From Chitinophagaceae bacterium (GTDB lineage Bacteria > Bacteroidota > Bacteroidia > Chitinophagales > Chitinophagaceae), in contig JAGKWS010000008.1 in the NCBI GenBank assembly GCA_021151685.1, positions 3,435 to 67,434 on the forward strand: a DNA stretch of 64,000 bases, in the 5' to 3' direction. Below the pieces are notes generated by a model. The model saw only the letters and a program-made list of their open reading frames with translations, did not search any database and was not told the origin of the DNA. Shown in pieces: positions 51,094 through 59,456 of the stretch (its first letter is position 1; each line of letters begins with the position of its first letter). A program made the translations under genes and the position numbers.

Positions 51094-51669
51094 TCACTTT
51101 TTTTTGTTTCCGGCTTTCTCGTTTTTGAAAAGGTTCTTAATGAACGGTATGTTCTTGTCATACCCCATTTTGTGTACCCCAGCAACAAGCAAAACAAGCA
51201 ATAGAACCAACAGTAACGGGTAGACAATAAATTTTTTAATTCGTTTTAGAATCAGGGCTCGTTTATTTCTCACAATTTGATCCTGATCCAGATAGCCACG
51301 GGTTTCTATTGTGTGGATGACTACCTTATTTTTTGCGCGAGTTTCTTTTTGCCATGCATCATAATTTTCCAAACTTCCTTGTTTACGCAGGTTTTTCCCT
51401 TTTTCGGTAATGAATATGACACTGCCATCGCGTTCGGAAAGAAAATCATTGTCTAACAGAAAACGCAAAATATTGTCGGTAGCTTGGGCATGAAAGGCTC
51501 TAAAATCGCGTTCGTTCATTCCTGTTTCTGAAGAAATGCTATCTTTTCGTTCAGAAATATAATTCCTAAGTGCAATTTGAATGCTCTTAGCTTCATTCAG
51601 CAAAGTGCTGGTTAAGAAACCATTGAGCAGCTTTACCTCTTGTTCGGTCAGATTATGCTGCATAGACAT
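51094..51669 (-). CDS. Helical protein with C-terminal membrane anchor
   Basis: 191 residues. The N-terminal part (1-110) is helical and ends in a winged-helix-like stretch (I-L-R-F-L-L-D-N-D-F-L-S-E-R-D-G-S-V-I-F-I-T-E-K-G-K-N-L-R). One membrane helix follows at about 147-168, then a short basic tail ending K-K-K. Tail-anchored topology. The winged-helix-like segment resembles MarR-type wings but no recognition helix can be identified. Function unknown. Confidence 0.68.
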   Translation of the reverse strand: MSMQHNLTEQEVKLLNGFLTSTLLNEAKSIQIALRNYISERKDSISSETGMNERDFRAFHAQATDNILRFLLDNDFLSERDGSVIFITEKGKNLRKQGSLENYDAWQKETRAKNKVVIHTIETRGYLDQDQIVRNKRALILKRIKKFIVYPLLLVLLLVLLVAGVHKMGYDKNIPFIKNLFKNEKAGNKKK

Positions 51670-51785
51670 TGTAGTTTTGAGTTGCCAAACCTAACAATGA
51701 TTTCTAAATCAACCAATCGTTATATTGTTATTAGTTTACTATTGTCAAAATATTGATAACAAGTCATTTACAGAGAAGAGGAATA

Positions 51786-52754
51786 CTATTGTTTGCTTAC
51801 CCAATTTTGCATGTAAGCAGGGTCTAGCTGATAATAGGCTTGTTTGCTTTTGTATTCTATTTTTCCGTTGTTTACCCAGTATATAGAGGGAACTGCATCT
51901 CCGGCAAGTTGTTGAAATTCGGCAGTATGGGGGTACAATAAATGAGGCACTGATTCGGCTTTACTTTCGTCGAAAAATGCACGTTTGTGTATTGCCGTAC
52001 CATCGAGCACCATGTATATAGGGAGTTGTGGGTACTGACGATGGATAACCTGTAAAAGAAATGCTGCTTTTTTGCAATGAGGGCATGTAAGGCTCATAAA
52101 TGCTATGATGTGCTTACCTTTTCTGAGGTCTATTGCCGGCTTGGGCGAGTATTGATACAGCAGATCGAGGTTTATCTGTTTTTCATATTTTACCGGTGCA
52201 GTGCCTATGTACAGATTATTCATTACGAATGGTGCCGAAAATGAAACAAGCGACAAAGCCATGAGGGCATATTCCTGAAACTTGTATGGCTTTATGGGGT
52301 ATGTAAACATGAGAATGATTGTAGCCACAATCATTGCTATGTTTTTCCATATAGCCTGCATTGGGGTCATAGCCAGCTTGTCGCCAAAGCAACCGCAGTT
52401 GCCAGTGTCTCCTTGTTTGGCTATCAATATGAGTAGATATACAATAAATACCCCCAATAATGCCAAAACAGCTTTGTAGGTAAATTGTTTAAGGTATACA
52501 TGAAACAACAGACACAAACCCAAAAGGAATTCGAGACCTATCATGAAACGAGCAAAAATACCTGCAATAATGGTATTGCTGATGCCGAGGTCTATGAATG
52601 TCCATTGAAAACTATCAAATGCATTCTCGCTGTGTATTTTCGTCCAGCCCGAGTAAAAAAAGGTGGCTGATAGTGCTATTAACAACAATATGCTGAAACC
52701 CCTTATTACGAAAAAGGTAACTCCCCTTGGGGTAGTGGTATTTCCATGCTCCAT
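51786..52754 (-). CDS. MauE/DoxX-type membrane protein fused to a thioredoxin-like domain
   Basis: 322 residues from the ATG at 52754. Four to five membrane helices (about 14-170), with G-N-C-G-C-F-G-D near 120, the cysteine pair characteristic of MauE-type redox membrane proteins. Then a periplasmic thioredoxin-like domain (about 190-320) with active site C-P-H-C-K near 225 and a late A-V-P-S-I-Y cis-Pro segment (about 290). The protein probably passes reducing equivalents across the inner membrane to periplasmic cysteines. A DsbD-like role is an inference. Confidence 0.83.
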   Translation of the reverse strand: MEHGNTTTPRGVTFFVIRGFSILLLIALSATFFYSGWTKIHSENAFDSFQWTFIDLGISNTIIAGIFARFMIGLEFLLGLCLLFHVYLKQFTYKAVLALLGVFIVYLLILIAKQGDTGNCGCFGDKLAMTPMQAIWKNIAMIVATIILMFTYPIKPYKFQEYALMALSLVSFSAPFVMNNLYIGTAPVKYEKQINLDLLYQYSPKPAIDLRKGKHIIAFMSLTCPHCKKAAFLLQVIHRQYPQLPIYMVLDGTAIHKRAFFDESKAESVPHLLYPHTAEFQQLAGDAVPSIYWVNNGKIEYKSKQAYYQLDPAYMQNWVSKQ

Positions 52755-52817
52755 GTACAATAGTGTGTGTAGACGAGGTAAACGCAACAAATAAATATAA
52801 AAAAAGCCAACACCAAG

Positions 52818-53708
52818 TTATTGGTGGCTCGCAAAAACGCTGCCTGCCATGGCCCATGCACTATGAAATGCTTCCGTATTGATGGGTAGGTGTATGCCTT
52901 TGTCTTGGCACCATCCGGTTACATTTTCTGTAGCCATGTTGCCAATCAGTTTATCTTCAGCCATCGGACAACCGCCAATGCCACGCAATGCACTGTCAAA
53001 CCGACGACAACCAGCATCCCAAGCCGCATCCATTTTCTCGCGCCATTTTTGTGGCGTGGTGTGGAAGTGTGCACCAATGTGTACATTGGGGAATGCGGGA
53101 ATAAGGTTGCTGAAAATGTAACGTATATTATCGGGCGTAGCTATGCCTATCGTATCAGACATGGCAATAGTGCCAATACCCATTGCCGCCAACTTATCTA
53201 CCCATTCTATTGTAGTTTCGGCATTGTATGGGTCTCCGTATGGGTTCCCAAAACCCATAGAGATGTATATGACCAGCTTTTTACCTTTCTGAGTACATAT
53301 ATTCTGAATTTCTTGTACTTGTGTCAGCGATTGTGCAATTGTTTTGTTGGTATTGCGCAACTGAAAAGTCTCTGATACAGAGAACGGAAATCCAATGTAG
53401 CTAATCTCGGGGTATTGCGCTGCCTCTTCGGCACCACGGGTATTTGCTACAATAGCCAATAAGCGGGTTTGGGTGCTGGTCAGGTCCAGCATGGGCAGTA
53501 CATCCTTAGTGTCGGCCAGTTGCGGTATTGCCTTAGACGATACAAACGAACCAAAATCCAATACATCGAACCCCACTTTCAGTAATTGATTGAGGTAGGC
53601 AGCTTTTTCGGTTGTAGGTATAAATTGGGGCCAACCCTGCATAGCATCTCTGGGGCATTCTGTAAGTATCATGTTGTCGTTTGCTACAGATATGTTGTTA
53701 TTGTGCAT
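52818..53708 (-). CDS. Hydroxymethylglutaryl-CoA lyase
   Basis: 296 residues of a DRE-TIM metallolyase. It cleaves HMG-CoA to acetoacetate and acetyl-CoA at the end of leucine breakdown. The N-terminal catalytic loop reads C-P-R-D-A-M-Q-G-W (where the family has R-D-x-x-Q), and the active-site cysteine is in G-I-G-G-C-P-M-A near 245, with H-F-H-T-T near 220 as metal ligands. The upstream leader contains a TAATTTTG box (minus, 53729-53736). In the window ilvE, an acyl-CoA dehydrogenase and this gene could share leucine catabolism, but they are unlinked. Confidence 0.9.
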   Translation of the reverse strand: MHNNNISVANDNMILTECPRDAMQGWPQFIPTTEKAAYLNQLLKVGFDVLDFGSFVSSKAIPQLADTKDVLPMLDLTSTQTRLLAIVANTRGAEEAAQYPEISYIGFPFSVSETFQLRNTNKTIAQSLTQVQEIQNICTQKGKKLVIYISMGFGNPYGDPYNAETTIEWVDKLAAMGIGTIAMSDTIGIATPDNIRYIFSNLIPAFPNVHIGAHFHTTPQKWREKMDAAWDAGCRRFDSALRGIGGCPMAEDKLIGNMATENVTGWCQDKGIHLPINTEAFHSAWAMAGSVFASHQ

Positions 53709-53728
53709 GCTATTGGGAGTGTTTTACA

Positions 53729-53736
53729 CAAAATTA
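53729..53736 (-). promoter_or_regulatory. -7 box (TAATTTTG, minus strand) for HMG-CoA lyase
   Basis: Exact TAnnTTTG match 20 bases before the ATG at 53708. No TTG at the expected distance was found. Confidence 0.5.
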
Positions 53737-53820
53737 CGAAAACATAGTACTACACTCTGTTAATCAAAACTTGTAAATACAACACTGCATCAATTACTAC
53801 GTTTTGGGGCAATGTAGATG

Positions 53821-54216
53821 CTAAGCCAGTAGTGCAGAAAGATTATTGCTGGTGAGAGGTTTATTCAGAAATTGCTTTACCGACTTATAGTTATGAACCT
53901 TCTGAAGGTCGTTCTCATTTATAGAAGACGAAATTACATATATTGTATAGTTGGCCACAATGCTGCCCGGTAGTTGTTCAAACGCTTCTACAAATTCAAA
54001 TCCATTCATTACCGGCATCTGAATGTCAACCAACACAATGGTATGTGAAAAGTCATCGGGTGGGGTAGTAGCAATAAAATCAAGGGCATCTTTGGCCTGA
54101 AGGAACGAGCGGATACTTTCGCACTTTCCCGTGTTTTTAATGATTTTTTCGGCGATAAAACAATCTAACTTGCTATCGTCTATTACTATAAAGTTGAGTT
54201 TCTTATTTGGTACCAT
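53821..54216 (-). CDS. Single-domain response regulator
   Basis: 131 residues, one receiver domain: acidic pair D13-D14, phosphoacceptor D64 in V-L-V-D-I-Q-M-P, conserved K in F-L-N-K-P-L. No output domain. Its ATG lies 14 bases inside the end of the receiver-kinase gene, the last position of a four-gene operon. Such stand-alone receivers act through protein contacts (CheY-like) or as phosphate sinks. The partner here is presumably the kinase encoded just upstream. Confidence 0.9.
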   Translation of the reverse strand: MVPNKKLNFIVIDDSKLDCFIAEKIIKNTGKCESIRSFLQAKDALDFIATTPPDDFSHTIVLVDIQMPVMNGFEFVEAFEQLPGSIVANYTIYVISSSINENDLQKVHNYKSVKQFLNKPLTSNNLSALLA

Positions 54217-55309
54217 GAGTTCGGCCTGGTATTGTTACTATAAATGTTGAGCCTATATTAGGGGTGGACTCAACAACAATTTTTCCGTTTAGTTTATTCA
54301 GTGCATCTTTTACGTTATAGAGACCAAGACCCGATCCTGTTTCTTCCGATGTGGCTCTGAAAAACAAGGTAAAGATATTATCTAAGTGGCTTTCATGTAT
54401 GCCTATTCCGTTATCTTTTACACGTATTTCTACTATATTTTCTTTAACTTCTATACTTACATCAACAAGTTTGTTGGGTGCACTCTTTCTTTGATAGTTA
54501 AACGCATTGGAAAGAAGGTTATTCAAAATCATTTTAATAGAAATTTCATCTGAATAAAATGACTCATTTTGAATAACGTGCGATGTAAATTGTATGTTAT
54601 TATTTCTGCTGGCAATACGAAATAAAGCAACAATATCAGACAAAAGCGAATTGAAATTGATTTCTGCAAATTGAAGCATGCCTCTTTTCAACTTGTAGTA
54701 TTCATGCGTATTCTTGATGTATTCATCCAGTTTCTTTACCGCTTCCGACATCAACGACAATAATTCGCGCAATTCGTCTATATTATTGATTCCATTGGCC
54801 AAATCGATTGCCCCAATTATACTAAGCAGTGGTCCTCTTACATCATGCGTAATACTGTAGGCAAACTTGCCCAACTCGTCGTAGGCCGATTGAAGTTCTT
54901 TATTTTTGGCACCAAGCAGCGATGTAGTAAGATAGAATTTATTAGCTTCTTCAATGGCACTTTTTACATCATTATCCGTCCACGGTTTTTTAATATACCT
55001 GAATATATGTCCACGGTTCACGGCATCAATTACCGACTCGATATCGGTATAACCCGTTATTAGCATGCGTACTGGATCGGGGTACGTATTACGCATTTCT
55101 TCAAAAAACTGAACGCCTGTTTTGTCTGGCATGCGTTGGTCACAGAGTATTACCCGTATGTCGGGGTTAGCCTTTAGGTATTCGTAGGCTTGGGGTATGT
55201 TTGCTGCAATATATATCGTGTAGTCAAACCGAAAAGTAGCCTTAAACCCGTTCAGGTTGTTCTGCTCATCGTCTATATACAGCACCTTTATTTTTTCTCC
55301 TGTATTCAA
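54203..55309 (-). CDS. Receiver-histidine kinase hybrid (REC then HATPase)
   Basis: 368 residues: N-terminal receiver (1-128; D57 in L-C-D-Q-R-M-P is the phosphoacceptor, K-K-P-W near 108), a coiled helix (130-150), a HisKA-like domain with H155 in S-I-T-H-D-V-R-G-P, and a GHKL ATPase (about 245-365; N-N-L-L-S-N-A-F-N, D-N-G-I-G-I, G-S-G-L-G-L). There is no membrane helix; the enzyme is cytoplasmic and probably takes phosphate from the 7TMR-DISM kinase encoded seven bases upstream, then controls the small receiver. Confidence 0.92.
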   Translation of the reverse strand: MNTGEKIKVLYIDDEQNNLNGFKATFRFDYTIYIAANIPQAYEYLKANPDIRVILCDQRMPDKTGVQFFEEMRNTYPDPVRMLITGYTDIESVIDAVNRGHIFRYIKKPWTDNDVKSAIEEANKFYLTTSLLGAKNKELQSAYDELGKFAYSITHDVRGPLLSIIGAIDLANGINNIDELRELLSLMSEAVKKLDEYIKNTHEYYKLKRGMLQFAEINFNSLLSDIVALFRIASRNNNIQFTSHVIQNESFYSDEISIKMILNNLLSNAFNYQRKSAPNKLVDVSIEVKENIVEIRVKDNGIGIHESHLDNIFTLFFRATSEETGSGLGLYNVKDALNKLNGKIVVESTPNIGSTFIVTIPGRTHGTK

Positions 55310-55316
55310 CGCTTCT

Positions 55317-57470
55317 TTATTTTTGAATAATTGGTAAAGTAATAATAAAATCAGTTCCTTTCCCCAGTTCCGAATTAATATTTATTTGCCCATGATGTTT
55401 ATTGATAGTGTTGTAGGCTATTGACATACCCAATCCTGTTCCCTCTCCAACATCCTTGGTAGTAAAGAAAGGTTCAAAAAGCCTTTTTTTGGTATTTTCG
55501 TCCATACCAGTGCCATTGTCGCCTATGGTAATATATACATGACTCTCGTCAGATGTTGTAGTAATCGATAACATACCACCGTCTGCCTCGCCATACTTTT
55601 TTCTGATAGCATACACTGCGTTGGAAATCATGTTGAGAAACACCTGATTTAATTTCCCTGGATAACATTCAATAAGTGGCAGGTTGGCAAAATTCTTTTG
55701 CACCCGAATGGTGTTGTTTAGCATGTTATTTGTAATAATGAGTGTAGAATTGATACCCTCATTAATATCAGCTTTTTTCAAATCATCCTCATCCAAACGA
55801 GAAAATATTCGCAACCCTTTTACAATTTCAGCGGTACGGCTTGCACCCTCACTGATGCCTCCAAGCAACTGATCTATTTCTATTTTCAGATATTCGTAGT
55901 CAATATCATTTTTGTACGCTTCTATCAACCGTCCTTTTGCGTCAGTATCTGCGTCCGAAACGGCAATTTTTTCCATTTCACTTACCGCATCCAGCAATAT
56001 CAGTACATCACGATTCAGTGGTTTTACATTCGATGTAACAAAGTTGATAGGATTATTTATTTCGTGCGCAATTCCGGCTGTTAATTGACCAAGTGATGCC
56101 ATTTTCTCAGAGTCAACCAATTGTGTTTCAGCATCTTTAAGATCTTTCATGGCCTTTTTTAGACCTTCGTTCGATTTGTGCAGTTCGGCAGTTCTTTCAG
56201 CAACCCGTAGCTCCAGTTCTGCTTTCTGATTGGTAATTATTTTTTCATTTTCTTTCAGTGCTGCTATTGCTTCGGCCTGGTGTTTTTCTTTCTCTTTTTT
56301 AAGAATATTGATACGATCTGCGAGTGCAAAAGAAAGTAATATTACTTCCATTGCAGAGCCCACAGGCATGGTATATGCAGTAAATATGTTGTAGGGTAAA
56401 ATATTAAAATTCTTAAATACAAAAACAAATACACCTATCAAGAATGCCACCCATGCAATAAGGAAAAAACCGGCAGGTCTGGATCCTTTTCTCCATATTA
56501 CTATAGCAACTACAAGCATGTATATAGAAACAGACGAGGCAGTTACATCCATTACATTGTATGCAATGTCATATTTTCCTGCCAATCCGGTCAATATAGT
56601 TATTGCATACATGGCATATAGTACAAAAAAGCCCTTTTCAACCTTTGGTAGTTTCTGTTTTGTTTTCAGAAAATGCCTCATAAACTCCATTCCGGTAATG
56701 CCGGCAAGCGAAGGTGCTATGAATGAACTTGCTGTAGCCATCCATGTATTTGCGGGCCATAGTAACTGAAAGCCATAGCCCGAAACAGTTATCTGTGTGG
56801 TAATAACAGCAGCCACATAGCCAATGTAGAAAAGGTAACTGCTATCATCTCTTGTAGTAAAATAGATAAAGCAATTATAAAGCAACATGGCCAACATAAG
56901 ACCGATGTACATACCCCAGAAGATATCTTTGTATTTATCTGAATCGGATATGGCCTGCACAGTTCCTGCCGATAGTGGGACTACAAGAGGTGAAGTGCTA
57001 CTTACCTTAACGAATACATACTTTTCTGTACCCGGATGAACACTAACGTTGAATATGTAATCTGTACTAATTTTTTCTCGAAACCTGAAAGGATAAGCAC
57101 AACCAGATGAAATAGTTTTCACAGAGCTGTCTGGCAGGGCTTCATAGTAAGAGATACTGTCTACCGTAGGGGCTGATACGCGCAACATTAATCTGCTTCT
57201 ATCGGTCTCATTACGCAAACATATTTTTAACCAATAGGCCGACTTTGTTACTGCAAAGTTGGGAATACCCTTTTCAAGTATCTGAAAGTTTTGTGCTTGT
57301 GAAACCTGTGCGTATGTGAGGTTGTGGTTTTTATCTTCAATGTATTCAACTCCCGTATTTACCAAATAGTTTTTTGAGGGGTCGGCAACAACAATAACAG
57401 GCACTTTTTGGGCACCGGCTACCAGAGAACACAGCATTGAGATTGTAACAAACAGCAGACGTAGTGACAT
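55317..57470 (-). CDS. 7TMR-DISM sensor histidine kinase
   Basis: 717 residues. Signal peptide 1-20 (V-A-G-A-Q), periplasmic 7TMR-DISM extracellular domain (about 30-165, with S-A-Y-W-L-K and R-L-M-L-R-V near 85), seven helices (about 185-385), a coiled coil (390-455), HisKA with the phosphoacceptor in L-G-Q-L-T-A-G-I-A-H-E-I-N-N-P near 480, and a C-terminal ATPase (M-I-S-N-A-V-Y-A-I, D-N-G-T-G-M, G-E-G-T-G-L-G-M). The DISM ligand is typically a small molecule or carbohydrate. Its ATG lies three bases after the stop of the acyltransferase-like gene, suggesting translational coupling. Confidence 0.93.
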   Translation of the reverse strand: MSLRLLFVTISMLCSLVAGAQKVPVIVVADPSKNYLVNTGVEYIEDKNHNLTYAQVSQAQNFQILEKGIPNFAVTKSAYWLKICLRNETDRSRLMLRVSAPTVDSISYYEALPDSSVKTISSGCAYPFRFREKISTDYIFNVSVHPGTEKYVFVKVSSTSPLVVPLSAGTVQAISDSDKYKDIFWGMYIGLMLAMLLYNCFIYFTTRDDSSYLFYIGYVAAVITTQITVSGYGFQLLWPANTWMATASSFIAPSLAGITGMEFMRHFLKTKQKLPKVEKGFFVLYAMYAITILTGLAGKYDIAYNVMDVTASSVSIYMLVVAIVIWRKGSRPAGFFLIAWVAFLIGVFVFVFKNFNILPYNIFTAYTMPVGSAMEVILLSFALADRINILKKEKEKHQAEAIAALKENEKIITNQKAELELRVAERTAELHKSNEGLKKAMKDLKDAETQLVDSEKMASLGQLTAGIAHEINNPINFVTSNVKPLNRDVLILLDAVSEMEKIAVSDADTDAKGRLIEAYKNDIDYEYLKIEIDQLLGGISEGASRTAEIVKGLRIFSRLDEDDLKKADINEGINSTLIITNNMLNNTIRVQKNFANLPLIECYPGKLNQVFLNMISNAVYAIRKKYGEADGGMLSITTTSDESHVYITIGDNGTGMDENTKKRLFEPFFTTKDVGEGTGLGMSIAYNTINKHHGQININSELGKGTDFIITLPIIQK

Positions 57471-57473
57471 TAG

Positions 57474-58169
57474 CTATTTTTTTTCGGGTAATATTAAATT
57501 GTAGTCAATTTCTACTTGCCCCTTGGGGCCATCTTCAAAAAAATGCTGAATTGGATTGTTGCGCAGACTCAGCATACGTTCCCTGTTCACTTCTTCAGCA
57601 GTTTCAAGGTTTTTCGAATTCAGGATACCTAATACGCGAGCAATAAAATCTTGTTTGGGATAGAAAAACTCTCCGTTGTCGCCAAGTGTTTTGTCTACAA
57701 CAAAGCCCACATTTCTGAACATCTCCAATGTGTAGTCGCCACAAATGCCTACCAAAGTATTACAGTTCATTTGGTTGGTCATAGATATACCGGCACGAGT
57801 CAGCAATACACTTACCCCATATCCCGCTACCGACTTGGCATTCCAAAGGGCCGATAGTTCACCTACTCCATTGTCATAAAATTTTTTCACAACATCATGT
57901 ATACGTGCATCCATATGCCCAACAGCTTTCTCTACAGGTAATGGGTGAACACCATCGGCCATCTGCACACGAATGCCGCCAACAAGTTCGCCTTCTTCAT
58001 TTTCTGCAACAACGCCGTAAATACTATCCATCTCAAGCCAAACACGATTGTTAGAGGTGATATTGGTAATTCCATAATCCTCTAACACTCTCGTGTGCCC
58101 CTTCAGATATCTTTCCGAGAGTACCAAATCATCAACAGGTCTAAAGGCCCTGAATTTTAGTTTTAACAT
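57474..58169 (-). CDS. Acyltransferase-like protein (GNAT/FeeM-like fold), first gene of signalling operon
   Basis: 231 residues, no signal or membrane segment. The central part reads as an acyltransferase core: E-N-E-E-G-E-L-V-G-G-I-R-V near 60 (strand and turn of the substrate pocket), G-V-G-E-L-S-A-L-W-N near 110 (E-L-S before an A-x-x-x-G-x-G-V-S loop), then V-L-L-T-R-A-G-I-S and M-F-R-N-V-G-F. The layout recalls N-acyl amino acid synthases (FeeM) and autoinducer synthases, but the acetyl-CoA R/Q-x-x-G-x-G/A loop is only approximate (A-G-Y-G-V-S). It is the first gene of an operon with a sensor kinase, which makes a signal synthase conceivable; an ordinary metabolic acyltransferase or an inactive homologue are the alternatives. 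Confidence 0.72.
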   Translation of the reverse strand: MLKLKFRAFRPVDDLVLSERYLKGHTRVLEDYGITNITSNNRVWLEMDSIYGVVAENEEGELVGGIRVQMADGVHPLPVEKAVGHMDARIHDVVKKFYDNGVGELSALWNAKSVAGYGVSVLLTRAGISMTNQMNCNTLVGICGDYTLEMFRNVGFVVDKTLGDNGEFFYPKQDFIARVLGILNSKNLETAEEVNRERMLSLRNNPIQHFFEDGPKGQVEIDYNLILPEKK

Positions 58170-58535
58170 CGTCAGACAAAGATGTTTCGTTTCTTGAAAT
58201 AAAAGGGTATGAAAGCCACAGGTGGCAGCAAAAATAACAGGGAGCGACTATTTATACAGACGCTGCACGTATAATTTAGTAGCGAACAAGGTACACATTT
58301 TTTTGTTTTTCTCCAATTTTTCAGACGAAGTAGATATTATTATTGAATAATAAAGTTAATTAATGTGTATGTGGGCGTTTATGTTTTGGAAATGTTGTAA
58401 AAAAACAAATCGCAGAGCGAATCGTTGAATTGTTTTTATGCACCAATTTTTATGGTATTTTCCACTTATGTGTAGTTTTTTCGGAAAAAATTAAGGATAG
58501 CATGTAATAGTACAACTTTCATTTCGCCACCGTAT
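58170..58535. other. AT-rich intergenic region
   Basis: 366 bases without a gene between the signalling operon start and the 3' end of the epimerase gene. It has long T- and A-tracts and no obvious hairpin apart from an imperfect pairing (ATCTATT with AATAGAT, 58534-58558) at the end of the epimerase gene. The signalling operon's promoter should lie here; the nearest box is CATCTTTG (one mismatch) on the minus strand near 58180. Confidence 0.4.
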
Positions 58536-59456
58536 CTATTGCATGATTTGTAATAGATGTTGGTAAGTTGTATCGATACCCTTGTCAATGTCGGTGAATC
58601 TGAAATCGGGGTTTTCATTCATAATGCGCGAGTTGTCAAGATATATTGCTGGGTTATCGCTTTGTCTGCCGGGATTATAAACCACATCAAATTCTTTTTT
58701 TATTACACCTCGTATAATGCCGATGATTTCGTTTATACTTAGATGATCGTTTGACGATGCGTTGTAAATGCCTTCGGTTACGTCATACAAAGAGTGTAAC
58801 ATCATTTGGGCAAGGTCTTCAGCAAAAATGTAATTTCTTATTGTCTCTCCGTTACCAAATATATTGATTTCCCTTCCTTGTATTATTCGTTCCAAAAATG
58901 TGTTGATCAGGCCTAAGCCTTTACTGGTATTTTGCCCCGGACCATAACAATTTGAAATTCTATAAACGTCAAAACTGATACCATTTCTGATTTTGAAGTA
59001 ATTTAGAAAATACTCCATTGTCAGTTTGACAATGCCATGGGGTGAGAATGGATTTTTGGGGTAATCTTCATTTGCCTTCTGTGTAGTTGTACCATATATA
59101 GTACCTGCACTGGAGGTGAAAACAACTTTTTTTATTTGCAACTCTGCCACTGTTTCCATGAAGCCAAGAAACGGAATTAGGTTCATTTCAACTTCAATTT
59201 GTGGGTTTTGCCATGTAGAGTAGGGTATAGACCCAGAAGCAAGGTAATATACTATGTCGATATTGGAAAGATATGCTCTTAGTTGTGCTTTGTTCTCTAT
59301 GTCTATTTGTCTGTAGCTAACATCCTTACCTAATACACTATGTTCGTTTTTGCCAAACAAGTGGACATTAATACCAGGGACTGCTAACGACTTTTTTGCC
59401 AGATGAGTTCCTATGAAACCATTTGCGCCTATAATTGCGACATTCTTAAATGTCAT
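58536..59456 (-). CDS. NAD-dependent epimerase/dehydratase with Tyr-to-His active site
   Basis: 306 residues, extended SDR fold. Rossmann G-A-N-G-F-I-G-T-H-L near 10-19; Ser in F-T-S-S-A-G-T-I-Y-G near 115. The catalytic segment reads S-P-H-G-I-V-K-L-T-M-E, where family members have Y-x3-K: residue 140 is His (confirmed from the codon, 59037-59039), K144 is kept. The change would alter acid-base chemistry or indicate a different reaction. Its ATG overlaps the stop of the GT2 gene by four bases (GT2 is upstream), so both belong to one glycan operon. Confidence 0.88.
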   Translation of the reverse strand: MTFKNVAIIGANGFIGTHLAKKSLAVPGINVHLFGKNEHSVLGKDVSYRQIDIENKAQLRAYLSNIDIVYYLASGSIPYSTWQNPQIEVEMNLIPFLGFMETVAELQIKKVVFTSSAGTIYGTTTQKANEDYPKNPFSPHGIVKLTMEYFLNYFKIRNGISFDVYRISNCYGPGQNTSKGLGLINTFLERIIQGREINIFGNGETIRNYIFAEDLAQMMLHSLYDVTEGIYNASSNDHLSINEIIGIIRGVIKKEFDVVYNPGRQSDNPAIYLDNSRIMNENPDFRFTDIDKGIDTTYQHLLQIMQ

